The notes: generated from the letters alone by a model not told the origin. A DNA stretch of 64,000 nucleotides from Ruminococcus sp. (GCF_024684275.1 NZ_JAIKXF010000087.1:1-64000), one strand, 5' to 3'; shown: positions 54,921 to 63,502, numbered from the stretch's first letter. Numbers and translations are program-made.

Positions 54921-55517
54921 ATGTCACAGGTAATCATTTCAGTAGGCCGAGAGTTTGGAAGCGGCGGCAAGGCTATTGCCGAGCAGCTTGCAAAGCGATT
55001 CAATATCCCGATCTACGACCGTCATCTCATTACGGAGATCGCTGACAAAACAGGTCTTACTCCCGATGAGATCGAGAAGTACAACGAAAAGCCAAAGAAT
55101 CACCTGCTTTCGCGCAGAGTCAACGGCTACAGCAACTCTATCGAGGACAATATCGCAGAAATGCAGTTCAGCTTCCTGAGAGAAAAAGCAGCAGGCGGCG
55201 AGTCCTTCGTTGTAGTGGGACGCTGCTCTGAAACAAAGCTCCGCGATTTCAAGTGCCTTGTGTCACTTTTCATACTGGGAGATATGTCAGAAAAGATAAA
55301 GCGCGTCATGAACGTATATAACCTCACAGAGGACAAGGCAAAGGCGTTCATTGACAAGAAAGACCGCAAGAGAAAGCGCTATCACAACTATCACTGCGAC
55401 GGTCACTGGGGCGATTCACGTCTCTACGACCTCAGCATAAACAGCTCACGTCTGGGACTTGACAGGACAGTTGACCTGCTGGAGAAATATATCAGGTCAA
55501 GAATGGGCGAAGAGTAA
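54921..55517 (+). CDS. cytidylate-kinase-like protein
   Basis: 198 aa. P-loop variant GREFGSGGKAIAEQLA, DRHLIT, and VVVGRCSE match the cytidylate-kinase-like family (not canonical Cmk, which is at 10765). The true substrate is unknown. RBS AAGGGGG, 20 nt after the permease gene, probably the same transcript. Confidence 0.85.
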   Translation: MSQVIISVGREFGSGGKAIAEQLAKRFNIPIYDRHLITEIADKTGLTPDEIEKYNEKPKNHLLSRRVNGYSNSIEDNIAEMQFSFLREKAAGGESFVVVGRCSETKLRDFKCLVSLFILGDMSEKIKRVMNVYNLTEDKAKAFIDKKDRKRKRYHNYHCDGHWGDSRLYDLSINSSRLGLDRTVDLLEKYIRSRMGEE

Positions 55518-55518
55518 T

Positions 55519-55552
55519 TAGAACTGAGAGCTAAGAACTTAGAACTAAGCAA
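55519..55552. repeat. heptad repeat tract, AGAACTT type
   Basis: Tandem 7-mers (TAGAACT, GAGAGCT, AAGAACT, TAGAACT, AAGCAAT) starting at the stop of the cytidylate-kinase-like gene. It is the reverse complement type of the tract at 20843. Confidence 0.55.
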
Positions 55553-55587
55553 TTAGAAAATAGTATTTTCAATGTTGTAATTACTGC

Positions 55588-55890
55588 CTGACAATATGAA
55601 CGGGATTCCAAAGGGACTGCGTTCCTTTGGCAGAGTGACTCCCCATAAAATGGGGAGATGTCGCAAAGCGACAGAGGGGCTGGGGCGGTTAGCCTGGGGC
55701 AAAGCCCCGAAGTTACAAAGCGCTCCTAACAGGAGCGAGTACCCTCTGTCAGCTACGCTGACATCTCCCTGTACTACAGGGAGTCACCGCAAGAGGTGAA
55801 TCGAAAAACAATCCAGTGAATTGTTTTTCGAGAGGGGACGCCCTGCAAGTGAGGGCATCCCCTAATGGGCTGATATTTTATCCGCCCATG
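55588..55890. repeat. hairpin-rich intergenic element of about 300 bp
   Basis: No ORF of note. Two halves face each other: GACTCCCC...GGGGAGATGTCGC...GCGACAGAGGG (about 55636-55680) and, inverted, CCCTCTGTCAGC...GCTGACATCTCCCTG...CAGGGAGTCACC (about 55741-55790). Stems in the two halves differ in sequence but keep pairing. Further hairpins: GGGGC/GCCCC, CGCTCCT/AGGAGCG, CGAAAAACAAT/ATTGTTTTTCG, GGGGA.GCCCT/AGGGC.TCCCC and ATGGGC/GCCCAT. It is followed by a terminator at 55902. Confidence 0.7.
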
Positions 55891-55901
55891 CATTTGCACA
55901 T

Positions 55902-55932
55902 AAAAAAGCTGCACATGAAGTGCAGCTTTTTT
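55902..55932. terminator. terminator of the GH26 gene
   Basis: A 12-bp stem (AAAAAAGCTGCA at 55902-55913 with 55921-55932), 7-nt loop, T-runs on both strands; 11 nt past the stop at 55943. Confidence 0.88.
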
Positions 55933-55942
55933 TCGTTATGCT

Positions 55943-58183
55943 TTATTTTGCAGCAGGATTAAGTGTCTCCACTTTTTTAAGGAGATACTCCTGTATCTTG
56001 AGAGCATCATTTGCGGTTACGCCCTTGCTGGACAGATCAACGTCAGCCCAATTCCAGCCTATTTCCGTGATATGTGTCTTTTCTGTGCCATCAAGTCCGT
56101 ACTTGTTCGGATTTGCAAGAGCCTGCATTATGAGTACAACGTCGCTCATATCTACTGTATTATCGCAGTTAGCGTCACCCCATATGGCTTCAAGTGCTCC
56201 GCCCATAAGGTAATTCACCTTGCAGCTGTCAATAGTATAAGGCTGGTCGATAGCCTTTTCTGTAGCAGCATTCCATACATTTGACCACCATACCTGCACC
56301 TCGCAGCTCTTGAAGGTATCAGGCATTTCATTGAGGTCAACATTTACTGTGAGCTTGCCGTCCTTATCGGCATTGCCCTTCCACTCAATGTTCTGCCAGT
56401 CGTCAGCTGTTGTGCCGAAGCCGATAGCACCGCCGATAGAAGCGTTTGGTGCGCCTGTGATGTCGATAGTCATGGTCTTGCCTACTGCAAGGTCAGGCTT
56501 CTCGGGGATAGTAACAGTCTTCTTCTGGATAGCAAACTTATAAGCAGTTGTAGTTGTTGTTGCATTTGGATCTGCCGTAGTAGTCGCAGTTGTTGTAGAA
56601 GTAGTTGTCTTTGAAGGATCGGGAGGAGTTACGCCCTCCTTCTTGTAGAGGGTAGCAGGAAGCTCATCAAGAGTTATGCAGTAATCGCTCTGATACATTG
56701 CGATAGTGTCTTCCTTAGTATTGAAAGTCGGATTTGACAGGAAGTTGTTATTGTCCGATCCGCCGTCATACCATGTACAGAAGTAGAGCCAGCCAGCCTT
56801 TTCCTCCTGTAATTTATCGGGAGTTGAGAAGCTGTCGTTCTCAGCAAGTGAGATCATCTTAGCACTGTCGTACTTCTCCATGATACCGTAGAATGTTGAG
56901 GAGAATGGGCTGTCGTTGTGATAGTATCTTGCGCTGCCTGTTGACCAGTCTGTACAGCTGTACTTATCGTAGCCGATTATATCAACATAAGCGTCGCCCG
57001 GATACCAATCCTTAGAGGTAGCGAAGTTATAGCTGTTCCACTCCCATATAAGGTTGTGGCAGTTCAGCTCGTTTGTGAGAGTCTCATAGGTGTATATCCA
57101 GAGCTTCTTGTAGGCTGCTGAGCCTTCTCTGCCCCACCAGAACCATGAGCCGTTCTCTCCGCCGCCGCCCTCGGCTTCGTGGAGAGGTCTCCAGATAACG
57201 GGTATGCCCTCAGCTTCAAGCTTGTTAAACTCCTTAGCGAGAGTTTTTAGTGTTGAGAGGTAATAATCGTTTTCCTTTGTGCCTGCCGTAGCAGCCTTTG
57301 AGGGTGAAAAATCTGTGTCCTTAGCTGTATATGTGGACAGTGACCAGTCCATCTTTGTGCCTATGGTGTAGTTTGCGAAGTCCTTCGGGACGTTGATATG
57401 GTAAGAAGCAGTAGCGATACCGCCCTTGTTCTTTACCCAGTCGATAACGCGGTCTGTTGAGCCGTCATCACTGCCGTAGAGAGGACAGCAGAAGTTGCCG
57501 TAATCAAAGCCGCGGATAGCAGGATAGTGACCTGTGGTATCCTTTAGGTACTCAAATTCTGTTTCAAGGCCGTGAGGACCGCCGCTGTATATCTCCTGCT
57601 GACCTGAGATTATATGCTTGCCGTAGTTCTCAGCAAGATAAGCCATAAGGCTCTGTGTTTCAACTGTTGCCAGCTGGTCGCATGGTTTGACCTGCTTTGC
57701 TTCTATCTTAGCCCCCGACATAGGCTCTGCTGTGAGATAGTCGAACTGTGACCAGCCCCACGATTTCTCGATAACAATGGTATTCTCACCAGCCTTGAGA
57801 GGAATAGCTGTGAGCTCAACGGGCTGATACTCTGTACCCTGAGGTATGCCGATAGCGCCCTGTGATGAGCCGTTTACGGTGAGATTCTGCTGCTTGTCAG
57901 TACCTATGCCAAAAGCATAGAAAGTGAGCTTATAGGGACCGCTCTCCTCCACGGTGAGCTTTACTGTGATAGTGCCGTCCTCTGTCATTTTGAGGGCAGA
58001 GCCGCCGCTTGCGCCTGAATCCTTTTCAACTGAGATAGTGCCTGTTATCTCAGCTTTTTCAAACTCAAACTTAATAGGCTCGTCAGCCGCTGTTACAACA
58101 GCTGTGCTGTAGAGAGCCGTATTCAGCAGCAATGCAGCTGACATCACAGCCGCTCCTGCCTTCTTGAAAATTTTTGTGCCCAT
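55943..58183 (-). CDS. GH26 beta-mannanase with CBM35-like module and dockerin
   Basis: 746-aa secreted mannanase. Signal peptide (about 1-33); CBM35-like jelly roll (about 36-165; FEFEKAEITGT to SQFDYLTAEP); GH26 barrel (about 175-510) with the acid/base VIWRPLHEAEGGG near 331 and the nucleophile in ISLAENDS near 441; a Thr linker (about 521-541); a small beta-sandwich (about 545-655; IGGAIGFGTTADDWQNIEW in part) that may be another CBM; and a complete dockerin (WGDANCDNTVDMSD near 664, GVTANDALKIQEYLL). The ATG at 58183 follows AGGAGG; an in-frame ATG at 58243 precedes it without RBS. ManA at 43676 could use its product downstream. Confidence 0.93.
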   Translation of the reverse strand: MGTKIFKKAGAAVMSAALLLNTALYSTAVVTAADEPIKFEFEKAEITGTISVEKDSGASGGSALKMTEDGTITVKLTVEESGPYKLTFYAFGIGTDKQQNLTVNGSSQGAIGIPQGTEYQPVELTAIPLKAGENTIVIEKSWGWSQFDYLTAEPMSGAKIEAKQVKPCDQLATVETQSLMAYLAENYGKHIISGQQEIYSGGPHGLETEFEYLKDTTGHYPAIRGFDYGNFCCPLYGSDDGSTDRVIDWVKNKGGIATASYHINVPKDFANYTIGTKMDWSLSTYTAKDTDFSPSKAATAGTKENDYYLSTLKTLAKEFNKLEAEGIPVIWRPLHEAEGGGGENGSWFWWGREGSAAYKKLWIYTYETLTNELNCHNLIWEWNSYNFATSKDWYPGDAYVDIIGYDKYSCTDWSTGSARYYHNDSPFSSTFYGIMEKYDSAKMISLAENDSFSTPDKLQEEKAGWLYFCTWYDGGSDNNNFLSNPTFNTKEDTIAMYQSDYCITLDELPATLYKKEGVTPPDPSKTTTSTTTATTTADPNATTTTTAYKFAIQKKTVTIPEKPDLAVGKTMTIDITGAPNASIGGAIGFGTTADDWQNIEWKGNADKDGKLTVNVDLNEMPDTFKSCEVQVWWSNVWNAATEKAIDQPYTIDSCKVNYLMGGALEAIWGDANCDNTVDMSDVVLIMQALANPNKYGLDGTEKTHITEIGWNWADVDLSSKGVTANDALKIQEYLLKKVETLNPAAK

Positions 58184-58289
58184 GTTTAATATCCTCCTGT
58201 AAATTTTTTGCACCTTAAATAATGTCTGACTTTCTCTGAACAAAGTTCAGGGCAATAACCGCTTTACAGCAATCATTGCGTTCACTTTA

Positions 58290-58318
58290 ATTATAGTCAT
58301 TATTTCAGTAAAAATCAA
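58290..58318 (-). promoter_or_regulatory. promoter of the GH26 gene
   Basis: Minus-strand -35 TTGATT (58318-58313), 17-bp spacer, -10 TATAAT (58295-58290), leader about 100 nt with a CTGAAC/GTTCAG hairpin. The GGTGT direct repeat of the GH9 and pectinase promoters is absent. Confidence 0.62.
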
Positions 58319-58479
58319 TAAGTGACATAAAATGTTTTCATATACGTAAAGATTTTCGTATATCCGCACAATCAAAACTGAAAAATTTTGTTATTCAGGT
58401 CAAATTTAACTTAATTTTAGCTTAAATTATTCTTTAGTTAAATAAGCACAGGAAATTTATCCGCTTTCTCTTATCTCTG

Positions 58480-58508
58480 TTGACATTTTGGCTAAAAAGG
58501 TGTATAAT
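58480..58508 (+). promoter_or_regulatory. promoter of the 58553-nth unit
   Basis: -35 TTGACA (58480-58485), 17-bp spacer, -10 TATAAT (58503-58508): full consensus, 45 nt before the start. Confidence 0.83.
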
Positions 58509-58552
58509 TTTAGTAGAGTTTCGTTTACTTTGTTCATGAGGAGAGTGAGAAA

Positions 58553-58912
58553 ATGACCGAATATCTTACAAACTATATGAAATACATTCAGGAGCGCCTC
58601 GAAAGATGCCATGATTCCAACGAGCTTGACGAGATAATGGCTGAGCACAAGGACAAGATAGCCTTTATGCAGCATGAGCGAATAGTCCACTTTCTGGTAA
58701 CTATGCTCTTTGCCTTCATACTTATCGTATTCTTTGCAGTGCTGATATTTAAAATCGACCTCGCTGTTCTCGCCCTTGTAACTATTGTCCTCGTACTGCT
58801 GATGTTCTACATCAAGCACTACTATTTTCTCGAAAATACGGTTCAGAAGATGTACAAGGTCTATGACAGTATACTCGAAAAGCAGAAAAAGCTGAAGGAG
58901 TCAGCGAAATGA
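58553..58912 (+). CDS. small membrane protein of unknown function
   Basis: 119 aa: an N-terminal helical charged segment (1-50), two adjacent hydrophobic helices (about 52-97) and a C-terminal charged coil. It overlaps the start of nth by 4 nt (ATGA). No family recognised; coupling with nth may be only transcriptional. Confidence 0.75.
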   Translation: MTEYLTNYMKYIQERLERCHDSNELDEIMAEHKDKIAFMQHERIVHFLVTMLFAFILIVFFAVLIFKIDLAVLALVTIVLVLLMFYIKHYYFLENTVQKMYKVYDSILEKQKKLKESAK

Positions 58913-59544
58913 CGAAAAAAGAGATAGCAAAATTGGCTGTAGAGGAGCTGGAAAAGCTCTATCCCCATGCAGCCTGCTCACTTAACTACGAAAAGCCCTA
59001 TGAGCTGATGTTTGCAGCGCGGCTTGCCGCACAGTGTACCGACGCCCGTGTAAATATAGTCACAGAGACACTGTTCAGGAAGTACCCTTCCCTTGAAGCC
59101 TTTGCAAACGCCGATATAACAGAGCTCGAACAGGACGTGAAGCCCTGCGGCTTCTACAGGAATAAGGCAAAAAGTCTTAAAGAAATGGCAAATCAGCTTA
59201 TTAATGACTTCGGCGGAGAGGTCCCCGATACTATGGAGGAGCTCCTCACACTGTCGGGTATCGGCAGAAAAACTGCAAACCTTATGCTCGGGGACGTTTT
59301 CGGTAAGCCTGCAATGGTCACAGACACCCATTGCATACGCATTACAGGGAGATTGGGCCTTACAAAAAACAAGGAGCCTGCAAAGGTTGAAAAGGACCTT
59401 GTGAAGCTCATACCGCCCGAGGTATCCTCGGATTTCTGCCACAGAACAGTGGAGTTCGGACGGGATATATGCAATGCCCGAAAGCCGCGGTGCGGAGAAT
59501 GTCCGCTGAATTATTTCTGTAAATACTATGCTGATAAATCATGA
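58909..59544 (+). CDS. nth: endonuclease III
   Basis: 211-aa DNA glycosylase/AP lyase for oxidised pyrimidines. Helix-hairpin-helix LSGIGRKTANLMLG with the catalytic Lys, the catalytic Asp in VTDTHCIRI, and the C-x6-C-x2-C-x5-C [4Fe-4S] loop at the C-terminus are all present. Confidence 0.97.
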   Translation: MTKKEIAKLAVEELEKLYPHAACSLNYEKPYELMFAARLAAQCTDARVNIVTETLFRKYPSLEAFANADITELEQDVKPCGFYRNKAKSLKEMANQLINDFGGEVPDTMEELLTLSGIGRKTANLMLGDVFGKPAMVTDTHCIRITGRLGLTKNKEPAKVEKDLVKLIPPEVSSDFCHRTVEFGRDICNARKPRCGECPLNYFCKYYADKS

Positions 59545-59557
59545 TCTAACGTAAAAA

Positions 59558-59674
59558 GTTGAGAATTGAGAGTTGAGAGTTGAAAGTTATGGTATCGCCT
59601 GCGGCGATATTATTTAAATAATGTGAGCGAAGCGAACTCATTAACTCTCAACTCTTCACTCTCAACTCTAAACT
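59558..59674. repeat. heptad-flanked intergenic element, copy C
   Basis: Left arm GTTGAGA, ATTGAGA, GTTGAGA, GTTGAAA; hairpin TATCGCC-TGC-GGCGATA; palindromic centre ATTATTTAAATAAT; TGTGAGCGAAGCGAAC; right arm of CTCTCAA heptads. Same orientation as copy B. It fills the gap between nth and yjbQ. Confidence 0.8.
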
Positions 59675-59720
59675 AAATCATTTTTGGCAAAAAATGATTA
59701 CATGAAGGGAGTTTTATTAT

Positions 59721-60116
59721 ATGCTATTCAACTTTAAACTAAGCACCCCTGCTGAGGGACTTGTCGATATTACCCGTGAGGTCACAGAAGCCGTCAAGGA
59801 AAGCGGCGTTCTTGAGGGGATATGCATTATCTACTGCCCTCACACCACTGCCGCTATCACCATTAACGAAAACGCCGATCCCGATGTGCAGACAGATTTC
59901 ATCAAGGGCATGGACAAGTTCTTCCCCGACCTCCAGTCATTCAGACACGCCGAGGGCAACTCCGACGCGCACATCAAATCTTCTGCCGTAGGCGCCAGCG
60001 AGACCGTTATAATAAGCGGCGGAAAGCTTCTTCTCGGTACATGGCAGGATATTTACTTCTGCGAATTCGACGGTCCGAGAACCAGAAAATTCTTTGTCAA
60101 GGTCATGGGAGACTAA
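59721..60116 (+). CDS. YjbQ family protein (UPF0047)
   Basis: 131 aa. The metal/phosphate pocket CPHTTAAITINENADPDVQ (part) and the C-terminal GTWQDIYFCEFDGPR are diagnostic. Homologues have weak thiamine-phosphate synthase activity in vitro; the physiological role is open. Start codon context AAGGGAG. It is followed by the sirtuin after 3 nt. Confidence 0.93.
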   Translation: MLFNFKLSTPAEGLVDITREVTEAVKESGVLEGICIIYCPHTTAAITINENADPDVQTDFIKGMDKFFPDLQSFRHAEGNSDAHIKSSAVGASETVIISGGKLLLGTWQDIYFCEFDGPRTRKFFVKVMGD

Positions 60117-60119
60117 GCT

Positions 60120-60833
60120 ATGGATAATATCGAAAAACTCGCCGAAATCGTCAGCGAGTCCAATAATATCGTATTCTTCGGCGGTGCAGGCGTCTCAACG
60201 GAAAGCGGTATCCCCGACTTCCGCAGTGTTGATGGTCTCTACAGTCAGCAGTGGGACTATCCGCCCGAAACTATCCTCAGCCACACATTCTTTATGAAGA
60301 AAACCGAGGAATTCTACCGCTTTTACAGAGCAAAAATGCTCTGCCTCGGCGCGAAGCCGAATGCTGCCCATATCAAGCTTGCCGAGCTCGAAAAGCAGGG
60401 TAAGCTCTCCGCTGTCGTTACCCAGAACATAGACGGACTTCATCAGGCAGCAGGCAGCAGGCAGGTATATGAGCTTCACGGAAGCGTTCTCCGCAATTAC
60501 TGCACAAAATGCGGAAAATTCCATGATGTTCAGTACATCATAGACTCGGAGGGAGTGCCAAAATGCCAGTGCGGCGGTGTTGTAAAACCCGATGTCGTTC
60601 TCTATGAGGAGTCTCTCGACGACAGCACCGTAAACGGAGCAGTCCGCGCTATCAGCAACGCCGACACCCTTATTATCGGCGGAACTTCGCTGAACGTTTA
60701 CCCTGCCGCAGGACTTATCCGATACTTCCGAGGCAAGGATCTTGTCATAATAAATATGGCTCCAACTCAGATGGACAGCAGCGCAGACCTGCTCATTTGT
60801 GACAAAATCGGAGAAGTCTTCTCCCGTATTTAG
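60120..60833 (+). CDS. cobB: NAD-dependent protein deacylase (sirtuin)
   Basis: 237 aa. NAD site GAGVSTESGIPDFRS, TQNIDGLHQAAG, catalytic His in YELHGSV, zinc ligands CTKCG and CQCGG. A cytoplasmic lysine deacetylase or deacylase of the bacterial sirtuin class. 3-nt gap after yjbQ implies coupling. Confidence 0.96.
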   Translation: MDNIEKLAEIVSESNNIVFFGGAGVSTESGIPDFRSVDGLYSQQWDYPPETILSHTFFMKKTEEFYRFYRAKMLCLGAKPNAAHIKLAELEKQGKLSAVVTQNIDGLHQAAGSRQVYELHGSVLRNYCTKCGKFHDVQYIIDSEGVPKCQCGGVVKPDVVLYEESLDDSTVNGAVRAISNADTLIIGGTSLNVYPAAGLIRYFRGKDLVIINMAPTQMDSSADLLICDKIGEVFSRI

Positions 60834-60844
60834 GAGGAAATCCC

Positions 60845-61567
60845 ATGAAACGACTTACAGCCGCCGCTTTATCAGCGATACTACTATCAGGCTGCGGTTC
60901 GGGAAAGCCAAGCAGTACCGATACCCGGTCTGCCCTTCCGCCTTTACCCAAAGCCGCAGAGCTGACCACCGCTCAGCAAACCGCCGAAACAAGCTCCGCC
61001 GAAAGCCGTATCATTTATCGCGAAAGACTATACAATATCAATTCCTACACTAAATCCGACCTTATAGTTCAGGCAGACGGAACTGTCTGGTGCGGATTCT
61101 ATATGCACAACGAGGGTACTATTGACCGCTTCAACAGACTATGGACAAGTGATGACGAGTATACCGAGAATTATCAGCTTGACGACGACCGCTGGCTGGC
61201 TTCTGTTCTCACCGAAACAAAGGACGATGATTTCATGCTGTTCGGTGATTACAGCAAGCTCGGAGAGCTCAGCACCGAGGATACACAGAGACTTGTCTCT
61301 CTTGTTGCTGAAGCCGACCCCGTCAGCGCCTGCAATGTCAGCGTTGCTTCTCCCGACGAAGCCGCCCCTGCCGAGACAGAGACAGAATATAACTTCGTTG
61401 ACCTTATCGTCAACAGCGCTCCATACCGTGTTTATGCCTATACACAGAGCTATGAAAGCATGGTTCAGGACACTGCCGCCGAGGAGGCAATGAAGCTGGT
61501 GCAGAGCACTGACTTCTACACTCAGTGGCGCGAAAAATGCGTCAATGAGCTGATACCGTTTGAATAA
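60845..61567 (+). CDS. lipoprotein of unknown function
   Basis: 240 aa. Lipoprotein signal with lipobox LLSGC (Cys near residue 17), a Ser/Thr/Ala-rich tether (about 20-55) and a globular part with no recognised fold. RBS AGGAGG, 11 nt after the sirtuin. Last gene before the terminator at 61580. Confidence 0.75.
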   Translation: MKRLTAAALSAILLSGCGSGKPSSTDTRSALPPLPKAAELTTAQQTAETSSAESRIIYRERLYNINSYTKSDLIVQADGTVWCGFYMHNEGTIDRFNRLWTSDDEYTENYQLDDDRWLASVLTETKDDDFMLFGDYSKLGELSTEDTQRLVSLVAEADPVSACNVSVASPDEAAPAETETEYNFVDLIVNSAPYRVYAYTQSYESMVQDTAAEEAMKLVQSTDFYTQWREKCVNELIPFE

Positions 61568-61579
61568 GCGAATTTTTTT

Positions 61580-61617
61580 GCCCCTAAGTGTTTCAAAACG
61601 CTTAGGGGCATTGTGTT
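61580..61617 (+). terminator. terminator after the lipoprotein gene
   Basis: GCCCCTAAGTG (61580-61590) pairs with CGCTTAGGGGC (61599-61609, one G-U), followed by the modest T-run ATTGTGTTTT. Confidence 0.65.
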
Positions 61618-61660
61618 TTGTTCATTTGTTAATAGAAATCAAAATGCAGGGGCTAAGGGC

Positions 61661-63265
61661 TTACAGCAAGCCGTTTTCCTTCTTGAAATCGATAAACTCC
61701 TCGTATGTTCCCTGTCTGTCGAGACAGCCGTCGGGAGTTATCTCGATTATGCGGTTAGCTGTGGTCTGCATTATCTCATGGTCGTGCGAAGCAAGGAGCA
61801 CTACTCCCTTGAAGTTGATAAGGCTGTTGTTTACAGCGGTAATGCTTTCAAGGTCAAGGTGGTTTGTAGGACGGTCAAGCACCAGCACATTAGAGCCGAA
61901 AAGCATCATGCGCGAGAACATACATCTCACCTTTTCGCCTCCCGAAAGCACATTTACAGGCTTGTAAACGTCATCTCCCGAAAAGAGCATACGTCCCAAA
62001 AATCCGCGGAGATAGGTCTCTGTCTCGTCCTTTACGGAGTACTGTCTTATCCAGTCAAGAATTGATAGCTCACAGCCGTTGAAGTACTCTGAGTTATCAA
62101 CAGGCATATAAGATGTAGTTACAGATACGCCCCACTTGAAGCTTCCAGAATCGGGCTGTTCCTCCTCCATGAGTATCTTGAACAGCATGGTGATAGCCTG
62201 CTCGCTCTCACCCACAAAAGCCACCTTATCGTTTCTGCCGAGGGTGAAGCTCACATTATTGAGAAGCTTTACGCCGTCAACGGTCTTGGTAAGTCCCTCC
62301 ACCTGAAGAATATCCTTGCCAAGCTCTCTGTCCATATCAAAGCCGATAAAGGGGTATCTTCTGCTTGATGCAGGTAGCTCCTCAACAGTGAGCTTCTCGA
62401 TGAGCTTACGGCGTGAGGTAGCCTGATTTGACTTTGACTTATTAGCGGAGAATCTGGCGATGAAATCCTTGAGCTCCTTTATCTTCTCCTCGTTCTTCTT
62501 GTTCTGCTGTTTTATCATACGCTGAATGAGCTGACTTGACTCATACCAGAATTCATAGTTGCCCACATACATCTTTATCTTGTTATAGTCTATATCAACG
62601 ATATGGGTGCAGACATTATTGAGGAAGTGACGGTCATGGGAAACAACGATGACTGTACCGAAGTACTCCGAGAGGAACTCCTCCAGCCAGCGTACTGCGT
62701 CTATATCAAGGTGGTTAGTAGGCTCGTCAAGGAGTATTATATCGGGATTTCCGAAAAGAGCCTGCGCAAGAAGCACCTTTACCTTTTCGTTGCCCGAGAG
62801 TCCTGACATCTGAGAATAGAGTATATTCTCGGAAAGACCGAGTCCCTGTATGAGCTTTGAGGCGTCGGATTCTGCCTCCCAGCCGTTGAGCTCAGCAAAC
62901 TCGCCTTCGAGTTCGGAAGCCTTTACGCCGTCCTCCTCGGAAAAATCCTCCTTTGCATAGAGAGCGTCCTTTTCCTGCATTATCTCGTAAAGACGGGCGT
63001 TGCCCATAATCACAGTATCAAGAACTGTATACTCATCGTATGCGAAGTGGTCCTGCTTGAGGACGCTGAGGCGCTCCTCCTTTGGCATAGTGACCTCGCC
63101 CGAAGCAGGCTCCAGCTCGCCGCAGAGCACGCGGAGGAAAGTAGACTTTCCTGCTCCGTTGGCGCCGATAACGCCGTAGCAGTTGCCGTTTGTGAATTTA
63201 AGGTTTACATTTTTGAAAAGTGTTGAGCCGCCGAACTGCACGCTCACATTGCTTACTGTTATCAT
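61661..63265 (-). CDS. ABC-F family ATPase
   Basis: 534 aa, two ABC domains joined by a basic linker (about 240-320), no membrane part: a ribosome-associated ABC-F protein. Domain 1 has Walker A GANGAGKST, signature LSGNEK and Walker B LLDEPTNHLD. Domain 2 has signature LSGGEK but Walker A reads GESEQAITM (no GKS/T) and Walker B reads LDRPTNHLD (Glu to Arg), so one of the two composite ATP sites looks dead. The subgroup resembles YkpA/YbiT rather than clear antibiotic-resistance types. RBS AAAGGA. A leader with a small ORF and terminator lies upstream (63503-63636). Confidence 0.9.
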   Translation of the reverse strand: MITVSNVSVQFGGSTLFKNVNLKFTNGNCYGVIGANGAGKSTFLRVLCGELEPASGEVTMPKEERLSVLKQDHFAYDEYTVLDTVIMGNARLYEIMQEKDALYAKEDFSEEDGVKASELEGEFAELNGWEAESDASKLIQGLGLSENILYSQMSGLSGNEKVKVLLAQALFGNPDIILLDEPTNHLDIDAVRWLEEFLSEYFGTVIVVSHDRHFLNNVCTHIVDIDYNKIKMYVGNYEFWYESSQLIQRMIKQQNKKNEEKIKELKDFIARFSANKSKSNQATSRRKLIEKLTVEELPASSRRYPFIGFDMDRELGKDILQVEGLTKTVDGVKLLNNVSFTLGRNDKVAFVGESEQAITMLFKILMEEEQPDSGSFKWGVSVTTSYMPVDNSEYFNGCELSILDWIRQYSVKDETETYLRGFLGRMLFSGDDVYKPVNVLSGGEKVRCMFSRMMLFGSNVLVLDRPTNHLDLESITAVNNSLINFKGVVLLASHDHEIMQTTANRIIEITPDGCLDRQGTYEEFIDFKKENGLL

Positions 63266-63311
63266 ATCTGGTCCTTTCTCAAATCAATTATAACTTTGTA
63301 ATAATTGATTC

Positions 63312-63430
63312 AGTTTAGAGTTGAGAGTGGAGAGTTCAGAGTTAATGTGTTCGCTTCGCTCACATTATTTAAATAATACCGCCGCAGGCGGCACCATAAC
63401 TCTCAACTCTAAACTCTCAATTCTCAACTA
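63312..63430. repeat. heptad-flanked intergenic element, copy D
   Basis: Same orientation as copy A: GTTTAGA/GTTGAGA heptads, TGTGTTCGCTTCGCTCACA, ATTATTTAAATAAT, hairpin ACCGCC-GCA-GGCGGC, then CTCTCAA heptads. It separates the ABC-F start codon from the leader terminator. Confidence 0.8.
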
Positions 63431-63502
63431 TGTGTTTATAAGCTTGTCTTAATGCACAACAAAAATTATTATACCATATTTCCAAGGTCTTGTAAAGACA
63501 AA

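Noticed and set aside
20843..63430. CRISPR array
   Set aside because: Heptad tracts have no spacers and no cas genes are in the window.
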